A stretch of 36,741 nucleotides of DNA from contig MIBE01000032.1 of assembly GCA_001829415.1 (NCBI GenBank), positions 1-36,741 of the forward strand, read 5' to 3'. Under the pieces are notes generated by a model. That model ran no database searches. It was not told where the DNA came from and worked only from the letters and a program-made list of their open reading frames with translations. A program made the position numbers and the translations under genes. Numbering within the stretch: the first letter of the stretch is position 1; each line of letters opens with the position of its first letter. Source of the DNA: Spirochaetes bacterium GWF1_51_8 (GTDB lineage: Bacteria; Spirochaetota; Brevinematia; Brevinematales; GWF1-51-8). Shown one piece after another: positions 31,643-36,741 of the stretch.

Positions 31643-34152
31643 TGCCTCGCAGAATCGATAATGTCGAAAACTTTTTGAGAGACTATACATACACCCACAA
31701 TCGCGCGGAGTTCGGCGATATGTGGAAATCGTTTTATCAAACAAGGATAAAGGAGGAATCTATGGCTGAGAAAAAGGGAGGCCTGAAGGTCTTTATTTGG
31801 GTTTTCTGTTTTCTTTTAGTGGTGGGCGCGGGCTGGTTTGCGATTACCAAATTCAGCGCGGTACAGATGAAGGGAAAAATAGACAGCGGTGAGGCTATTA
31901 TCGTCACGATGACGGTCGGCCAGGTCGAGGCGATGAAGACCGCGGCTAAAGACTGGAACGAGCTCTATTCGGACGATACGCTCGAAATGGGCGATACGGT
32001 CAAGACCGGAAACAAGTCCTACTGCGAACTGCAGATCATCAATAAAGGAATGTTCCGTGTTGAAAGCGATACCGAACTCGTCATCGCGTCGCTAATAGGC
32101 GCGGACGGTAAGCTCGACGCCAAGATGAAATTGACGAAGGGTGAAGTCGCGATCAAGCCGAAGAAGCTTGAATCCGGCGAAGTCTTCGAAGTGGAAACAT
32201 CTTCCGCTGTCGCGGCAGTCCGCGGTACGACATTCAATATCTCCGTAGACGACGAAGGTTCTACGAAGGTGGCCGTATCCGAGGGTAAAGTCGCCGTGAC
32301 GCCGAAGATCAACGCTATCGACAACGCCGAGAAGAAAGGCCAGATCAGCAAGGACTCGGTCGATGAGTTGACGGAAGAGCTTATGAAGCCGGTGGATGTC
32401 GTTCCCGGCGAAGAAATGGTGCTCGACCAGAAGAAACTCGATAAGCTCGATAAAGCGATAGAAAAAGCTATCGACGAAGTCGCCAAGGAAAAGGGCCCGA
32501 TCACGAGCGAAAAGATGCTCGCGTCCAAGGCCGAGATTTCCGGCGCGATCGTGACTAAGGCCATGGCCGACGTCTCGTCCGGCGAAGAGCTCAATGTCTC
32601 CTCGAAGGAACTCGTGAATGCCTACAGCATTTCAGCGAGCGTCGTGACCAAGCAGGAACTGTCCGAAGAGAACAAAAAGAAGCTCGAACAGGTCACCGAA
32701 GAGAAGATCGTGAAGGATGTCGAACTGCTTGCGAAGCTCACGATCAATTCTACTCCCGCGGGGGCCGAAATCTACCTGAACGACGAATTCCTCGGAATTT
32801 CGCCCGTGCAGAAGATGGTCTCGAAGGACAAGAGCTATAGTATCATGATGGTAAAAGAAGGCTTCGAGAATTACACCGGTTCGGTTGTTCCCGGGCAGGT
32901 TGTCAATATCGAGATGAAGGTCGAGATGCAGAATGTCGCGGTGGCCGATCCGACTAACGTCGTCGCGCCGGTCGAGACGAACGCCCTCGTACCTTCGCTG
33001 AAAGACCCTGTCGACACTCCTGAAGTCGACAAGCCGAAGGTCGACAAACCTAAAGTAGATAAGCCCAAGGTCGACAAACCGAAGGTGGATAAACCTGTTG
33101 TCGATAAGCCCGAAGTGGATAAACCCATCGTGGTCAAGCCGAAGGAGAAGGAAGCCGGCGATCTCATCTGGAATAAGCCGATGAGTGTCAGCCTCGCTCC
33201 CGGAAGCCTGAACGACCCGTTATACTACCAGGGCAAGATCTACGCGACGTCCGAGGATAAACTGATTATCCTTTCGCTCGACGGCGAAGTGCTGAAGACG
33301 GTGCAGGTTCAGCCTGCCGGGCAGTCGTTGACACGCCCCGAAGCGGGTAACGGCATGATCATGTTCAGTTCCGACAAGGGTATGCTCTACGCGTATAAGC
33401 CTAACGGCGATATGGCATGGAAGTCCGAATCCGGTACGCCGGCGTTCACCGAAGCTTCTCCCGTCGCTTCCGGCGGCGTGGTTGCCGTGCCGACAATGGA
33501 TAAAGGGATGCAGGTGTTCGATAAGAACGGTTCTCTCAAGGCGAACGTCGAGTCGAAAGAAGTCATCTTCTCCTCGCCGTTGATCCTGAAAGACGGGAAA
33601 CTGCTTGTTTACGCCAACGACACCGGCGATGTGATCGGGTACGATATCCAGAACAAGACCAAGAAATGGTCGCAGGCGTTCGGTATCAAGCGTATCACTT
33701 ACCCGTTTGTCGGTAACGACGACGTGGTCATCATCCTCGAACGCAGTACCGGTATCCTGATCGGCTTCGATCCCGAAACCGGAAAGGAAAAGTGGAGAAC
33801 CACGATTTCCGATGTGAAGAATACTTCGGTCAACCCTGTCTATGACGACGGTTTTGTCATCTTAGTCAGCGAGGACAAGACAACCGTATTCGCGGTCAAG
33901 GCATCGAGCGGCACGAAGGTACTCGAAAAGAATGTCAAGGCCAAGATTACCGGTAAGCCTTATATCTCGAAGAAGGTTGTGTATATCGGGACTTCCGAGG
34001 GTAAGGTGATCGGTTACGATCTCAGCTCGAAGAAGGAAGTGATGAAGTATTCACCTAAAGAAGAAGACGCTAAAGAAATATCTATCGTCGTAGCGGAAGG
34101 CGAGAACGTCTATTCGGTCGACGAAGGCGAAATGAAGAAGATCAAGAATTAA
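31642..34152 (+). CDS. Envelope protein with FecR, PEGA and PQQ-propeller domains; candidate anti-sigma partner
   Basis: An 836-residue protein. Residues 1-45 are cytoplasmic (FLRDYTYTHNRAEFGDMW); one membrane helix covers about 49-69; a FecR domain about 105-220 (VETSSAVAAVRGTTFNIS); a Lys/Glu-rich helical stretch 230-360; a PEGA domain about 366-421 (INSTPAGAEIYLNDEFLG); a linker of seven VDKPx units (462-496); and a PQQ-type beta-propeller from about 505 to the end. There are two plausible starts: the ATG at 31642, joined to the sigma gene by TAATG, and the ATG at 31762, preceded by AAAGGAGG at five bases, which omits the 40 N-terminal residues. FecR proteins commonly control ECF sigma factors, so the long form may hold the sigma factor; this is inference. 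A terminator follows at 34169. Confidence 0.85.
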   Translation: MPRRIDNVENFLRDYTYTHNRAEFGDMWKSFYQTRIKEESMAEKKGGLKVFIWVFCFLLVVGAGWFAITKFSAVQMKGKIDSGEAIIVTMTVGQVEAMKTAAKDWNELYSDDTLEMGDTVKTGNKSYCELQIINKGMFRVESDTELVIASLIGADGKLDAKMKLTKGEVAIKPKKLESGEVFEVETSSAVAAVRGTTFNISVDDEGSTKVAVSEGKVAVTPKINAIDNAEKKGQISKDSVDELTEELMKPVDVVPGEEMVLDQKKLDKLDKAIEKAIDEVAKEKGPITSEKMLASKAEISGAIVTKAMADVSSGEELNVSSKELVNAYSISASVVTKQELSEENKKKLEQVTEEKIVKDVELLAKLTINSTPAGAEIYLNDEFLGISPVQKMVSKDKSYSIMMVKEGFENYTGSVVPGQVVNIEMKVEMQNVAVADPTNVVAPVETNALVPSLKDPVDTPEVDKPKVDKPKVDKPKVDKPKVDKPVVDKPEVDKPIVVKPKEKEAGDLIWNKPMSVSLAPGSLNDPLYYQGKIYATSEDKLIILSLDGEVLKTVQVQPAGQSLTRPEAGNGMIMFSSDKGMLYAYKPNGDMAWKSESGTPAFTEASPVASGGVVAVPTMDKGMQVFDKNGSLKANVESKEVIFSSPLILKDGKLLVYANDTGDVIGYDIQNKTKKWSQAFGIKRITYPFVGNDDVVIILERSTGILIGFDPETGKEKWRTTISDVKNTSVNPVYDDGFVILVSEDKTTVFAVKASSGTKVLEKNVKAKITGKPYISKKVVYIGTSEGKVIGYDLSSKKEVMKYSPKEEDAKEISIVVAEGENVYSVDEGEMKKIKN
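33025..33129 (+). repeat. Seven 15-nt units encoding VDKPx
   Basis: In-frame repeat in the FecR-PQQ gene coding for VDKPK four times, then VDKPV, VDKPE and VDKPI, with a degenerate eighth unit (VVKPK). Codons vary between units (GTC GAC/GTA GAT/GTG GAT), so the repeat is old or kept at protein level. It forms an extended Pro/Lys/Asp rod between PEGA and propeller, and its length could vary between strains. Confidence 0.9.
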
Positions 34153-34168
34153 TCCCACGAGAATAGCG

Positions 34169-34198
34169 AACGCCCGGTCTGCGGATCGGGCGTTTTTT
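34169..34198 (+). terminator. Rho-independent terminator after the FecR-PQQ gene
   Basis: AACGCCCGGTC-TGCG-GATCGGGCGTT followed by TTTT, an 11-bp stem with one G-T pair, 15 nt behind the stop codon. The promoter of the next operon begins right behind it. Confidence 0.9.
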
Positions 34199-34199
34199 A

Positions 34200-34228
34200 T
34201 TGCCAAAACAGCGCGTTATTTGTATAAT
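34200..34228 (+). promoter_or_regulatory. Promoter of the TPR-dprA-hydrolase operon
   Basis: TTGCCA (34200-34205), 17 nt, TATAAT (34223-34228); start near 34235, leader about 19 nt with GGAG before the ATG at 34254. Confidence 0.7.
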
Positions 34229-34253
34229 TATTCATCAATTTCCGGAGCAATCA

Positions 34254-34988
34254 ATGAAGAAAGGGTACATTCTCGCGATAATTCTCGTAGGCGTATTTAC
34301 AGGGGTGATCGGCTTCCTTCTCGGTAACCATTTTACGCCGTTCAATATGATGTTCCGGAAGGCGCAATCTTTGGCGGCGGCAAAGGATGTAGAGACTAAA
34401 AAGGAATCCATCGATGTCCTGAACGAAGCCCGGGAGTTTATCGACGCGGCGTTCCTGAAACTGCGCACCGAGGAGACCAAACAGATGTTCGCGCTGGCTA
34501 TCGGCGATATGCTGATCAAAGGCGACATGTGGCTCGAGGCCTCGAAGTACCTCGATATGGCGTACGCCATCCTGCCCGGAGATTTTTCGATCAACTACGA
34601 CCTCGCGTTCTGCAGTCTCAAACTCTACCAGATCGAGAGCGATCCCGCGAAGAAGGCCGCGCTGTACCAGAAGACGATGCATCACGCGGCTATCGCTTAC
34701 GCCGAACGGGCGGACAACCCGAATATCAATTATCTTATGGGCGTGATGGAGTTCGACAAGGGCGACTTGAAGAAGGCGTTCCGGCATTTCTCGGTCATTA
34801 TCGGGAAGTATCCGAACGACGTGGACGCGCTCATGGCTATCGCTCGAATCTATTACGAATGGGGTGAGTACGACAAGGCCCAGAATATCTATATCAAGCT
34901 CGAAAGCATCCTGCCCGCCGACCACCCGAAATTCAAACAGGTCGAGCAGAATATGCAGACCCTCAGCGGGAGTATGGCGAATGAATGA
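34254..34988 (+). CDS. Membrane-anchored TPR protein
   Basis: A 244-residue protein with one N-terminal membrane helix (about 5-25, YILAIILVGVFTGVIGFLLG) and TPR-type helical pairs after it (EASKYLDMAYAILPGDFSINYDLAFCSL, NPNINYLMGVMEFDKGDLKKAF and DALMAIARIYYEWGEYDKAQNIY hold the usual W/L/G/Y/A/P pattern). It probably acts as a periplasmic or cytoplasmic scaffold. GGAG is six bases before the ATG at 34254; a TTG at 34200 lies within the promoter and is rejected. Its end overlaps dprA by 8 nt. Confidence 0.82.
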   Translation: MKKGYILAIILVGVFTGVIGFLLGNHFTPFNMMFRKAQSLAAAKDVETKKESIDVLNEAREFIDAAFLKLRTEETKQMFALAIGDMLIKGDMWLEASKYLDMAYAILPGDFSINYDLAFCSLKLYQIESDPAKKAALYQKTMHHAAIAYAERADNPNINYLMGVMEFDKGDLKKAFRHFSVIIGKYPNDVDALMAIARIYYEWGEYDKAQNIYIKLESILPADHPKFKQVEQNMQTLSGSMANE

Positions 34989-36060
34989 TGCGCTTTACCA
35001 CGCGGCGTTAAGCTCCAACGACCTGATCGGTCCGAAACGTTACGGTATGATCCTCGACGAGTTCGGCGCGGTCGAGCCGTTTTTCGGTCTGTCGCCCCGT
35101 GAGCAGATCGAGCTTCTCGGGCTGAAGAAAGAGGACGCCGCCGTCCGTCTCGAAGGGATGCTCGGCAACGGCGAAAAGATCGTCCGCGACTGCGAAAAGA
35201 AAGGAATCGCGATTATCACACGGGGCGATCCGAAGTTCCCGCCGTCTCTGCTGACCATTTCCGACGCGCCCTATATCCTCTATATGGCGGGCAAGATGAA
35301 CTATTCCATCCCGCTGATCGGCGTGGTCGGGACGCGCGAGCCGTCCAATGAAGCGGTGAACATCAACCGTTACTTCGTGACCGAGTTTGTCAATTTCCAG
35401 TTGGGGATAGTGAGCGGAATGGCGCGCGGGCACGATACGGTGGCGCAGGAGACCGCGCTCGAAAACAGGGGCTACACCGTGGCGGTGCTGGCATGCGGTG
35501 TGGATATCGTTTACCCGGCGTCAAATAGGGCGCTCTACCGTTCGATAGTCGAGCACGGCGCGGTGGTGAGCGAGTACCCGCCGGGTGTCCAGCCCGACAA
35601 GTGGCGATTCCCGTTAAGGAATAGGATCATCAGCGGCCTCGCGAATATCGTATTTATCGTTCAGGCGCCGGTCGGGTCGGGCGCGCTCATCACCGCGAAC
35701 TACGCCGAGGCTCAGAACAAGGACGTGTATGTCGTTCCCGGCAATCCGATGGATAGCCGTTACGCCGGGAGCAACCAGCTTCTCCAGCGCGGGGCGAAAG
35801 TCGCGCTCAATCCCGAGGATATCGTGCTAGATCTCTGTGGCGGGAAAAAGACCGCAGTGAAGCGGAAGGTCAAGGAGATGCCCGCGCTCGATGAGGCCGA
35901 GACGAAGATATACGAACAGCTCGCGGGAGAACGGCATATCGACGAACTCGCGGCGTTGACAGGCATCCCGATCGCGGAACTGAACTCGACGCTCACCCAG
36001 CTCGAACTCAAAGGGATCGTGATCCAGTACCCCGGCCGTTTCTATATCAGGAACATCTGA
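34981..36060 (+). CDS. dprA: DNA-processing protein DprA (Smf)
   Basis: A 359-residue DprA, the loader of RecA onto incoming single-stranded DNA in natural transformation. The Rossmann core is complete: GVVGTREPS, SGMARGHDTVAQETAL, VLACGVDIVYPASN, SEYPPG, FPLRNRIISGLAN, SGALITANYA and VPGNPMDSRYAGSNQLL. Where many homologues read AHxxAL this has AQETAL. The C-terminal winged-helix domain follows a Lys-rich linker (ETKIYEQLAGERHIDELAALTGIP). The ATG at 34981 overlaps the TPR gene; the open frame further upstream lies in another frame of that gene and shows no homology. dprA ends in TGATG, shared with the next gene. Confidence 0.93.
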   Translation: MNDALYHAALSSNDLIGPKRYGMILDEFGAVEPFFGLSPREQIELLGLKKEDAAVRLEGMLGNGEKIVRDCEKKGIAIITRGDPKFPPSLLTISDAPYILYMAGKMNYSIPLIGVVGTREPSNEAVNINRYFVTEFVNFQLGIVSGMARGHDTVAQETALENRGYTVAVLACGVDIVYPASNRALYRSIVEHGAVVSEYPPGVQPDKWRFPLRNRIISGLANIVFIVQAPVGSGALITANYAEAQNKDVYVVPGNPMDSRYAGSNQLLQRGAKVALNPEDIVLDLCGGKKTAVKRKVKEMPALDEAETKIYEQLAGERHIDELAALTGIPIAELNSTLTQLELKGIVIQYPGRFYIRNI

Positions 36061-36741
36061 TGGAATTATTAATCACCCTCTCCGCGATTATCGGTTTTAT
36101 CATCGGGACTGTCGTCTTTCTCAATATGACGGACTTCTGGCTTCCGGGGCCGAAAAAGCTCTCCGAACTGGAGAAGCTGACCTTCTGTCCGGATATCGAA
36201 ATAGTGAAAAAGGGGAACAAACGCGCCGTCATGCTGATCCACGAGTACCAGGGCACGCCGGAATCGGTGCGTTATCAGGCGGAATCGCTCGCGCGGGCTG
36301 GCTGGGATGTCTACGCGCCGGCGATGCCGGGCTCGGCCGAGTCCCGTGAGGAGAGCGATAAGCTCGAACCGCCCGACTTCAAGCTGTGGTACGCTTATGC
36401 CCGCGAACGTTATCTTTCGCTTACGGGTCGATATTCCCATGTCGCGCTGGTAGGCGCGTCGATAGGCGGGAGCATCTCGCTCAAGCTCGCGTCGGAATCC
36501 GGCCTGCGTCCGCCCGCCGCGGTAGTCACGCTTGCTTCACCGGTCAGGGTCACGGGGCGGCATTTTCGTAAGCGGCTTCTCAGGAACACGATGATCCGGA
36601 TGAGCGGGGTGCTCGCGGTGTTCGGGGGCAGGATCGAGACCCGCCCGTTATCACCCGAGGCTAAGGAAATCTGCGGCTTTCACGGTATCGACGGAATTCT
36701 CTTCCCGAAGTCGGTGCACAGCCAAAAAATAGGCTTGCGGG
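36060..36741 (+). CDS. Membrane-anchored alpha/beta hydrolase, cut by the window end
   Basis: At least 227 residues, open to the last base, so the C terminus is outside. One membrane helix at about 3-21 is followed by an alpha/beta hydrolase domain with MLIHEYQGTPES at the oxyanion loop, YAPAMPGSAES and the nucleophile S134 in VGASIGGS. The Asp and His of the triad would lie beyond the window. It resembles the hydrolase at 10751-11722 in plan (anchor plus hydrolase), although the sequences have diverged. The start ATG shares its A with the dprA stop (TGATG), indicating coupled translation. Confidence 0.85.
   Translation, partial: MELLITLSAIIGFIIGTVVFLNMTDFWLPGPKKLSELEKLTFCPDIEIVKKGNKRAVMLIHEYQGTPESVRYQAESLARAGWDVYAPAMPGSAESREESDKLEPPDFKLWYAYARERYLSLTGRYSHVALVGASIGGSISLKLASESGLRPPAAVVTLASPVRVTGRHFRKRLLRNTMIRMSGVLAVFGGRIETRPLSPEAKEICGFHGIDGILFPKSVHSQKIGLR

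Overview
The window reads as chromosomal sequence of a Gram-negative (diderm) bacterium of roughly 50 percent G+C. Envelope traits are frequent: at least four lipoproteins with a lipobox, two proteins with outer-membrane traits (a CsgG-domain protein and a beta-barrel ending in Phe), a FecR/PQQ envelope protein and membrane-anchored hydrolases. The mix of membrane class III nucleotide cyclases, an HD-GYP protein and many lipoproteins would suit an environmental spirochaete-like lineage. The lysyl-tRNA synthetase is class II, unlike the class I enzyme of Treponema and Borrelia, so the phylum cannot be fixed from sequence alone.

Layout. 1-385 holds dispersed repeats. 386-11722 is almost entirely minus strand: HD-GYP protein, dCTP deaminase, ValS, RidA, a membrane cyclase, a one-chain winged-helix/GHKL/STAS-like regulator, TruD, a repeat lipoprotein, a CapA-like lipoprotein and a membrane alpha/beta hydrolase. 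11863-15472 has a second cyclase, a small lipoprotein (minus), LysS and a DUF2283 protein. 15529-19979 is minus strand: a broken DUF1801 gene, a VOC protein, an AraC regulator, a CaxA-type exchanger, a CDP-alcohol phosphotransferase, a membrane flavodoxin-like protein and a LOG-family protein. 20096-20845 is repeat-rich and gene-free. A CsgG-domain protein (minus) then faces a large repeat lipoprotein (plus).

24129-25150 is the most striking accessory segment. A very AT-rich gene for a one-TM protein lies between two identical 29-nt copies of a perfect terminator hairpin, with CbiM-PDGLE convergent beyond it. From 26243 on everything is plus strand: thrS-infC-rpmI-rplT with an outer-membrane protein gene joined to rplT by a stop/start overlap, a structured gene-free stretch (30404-31075), an ECF-type sigma factor joined by the same kind of overlap to a FecR-PEGA-PQQ envelope protein, and a TPR-DprA-hydrolase operon cut by the window end.

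Working together. Most genes are housekeeping (four aminoacyl-tRNA or tRNA modification enzymes, IF3, L35, L20, Dcd, DprA). The accessory layer is signalling and envelope: two paralogous cyclases, a c-di-GMP-type phosphodiesterase, a sigma factor with a membrane partner, and repeat lipoproteins without recognised function. Promoters resembling the sigma-70 consensus with 17-nt spacers are visible before many genes. One promoter, including an internal inverted repeat, is duplicated in front of both ridA and a cyclase. No CRISPR array, rRNA, tRNA or transposase gene was seen.
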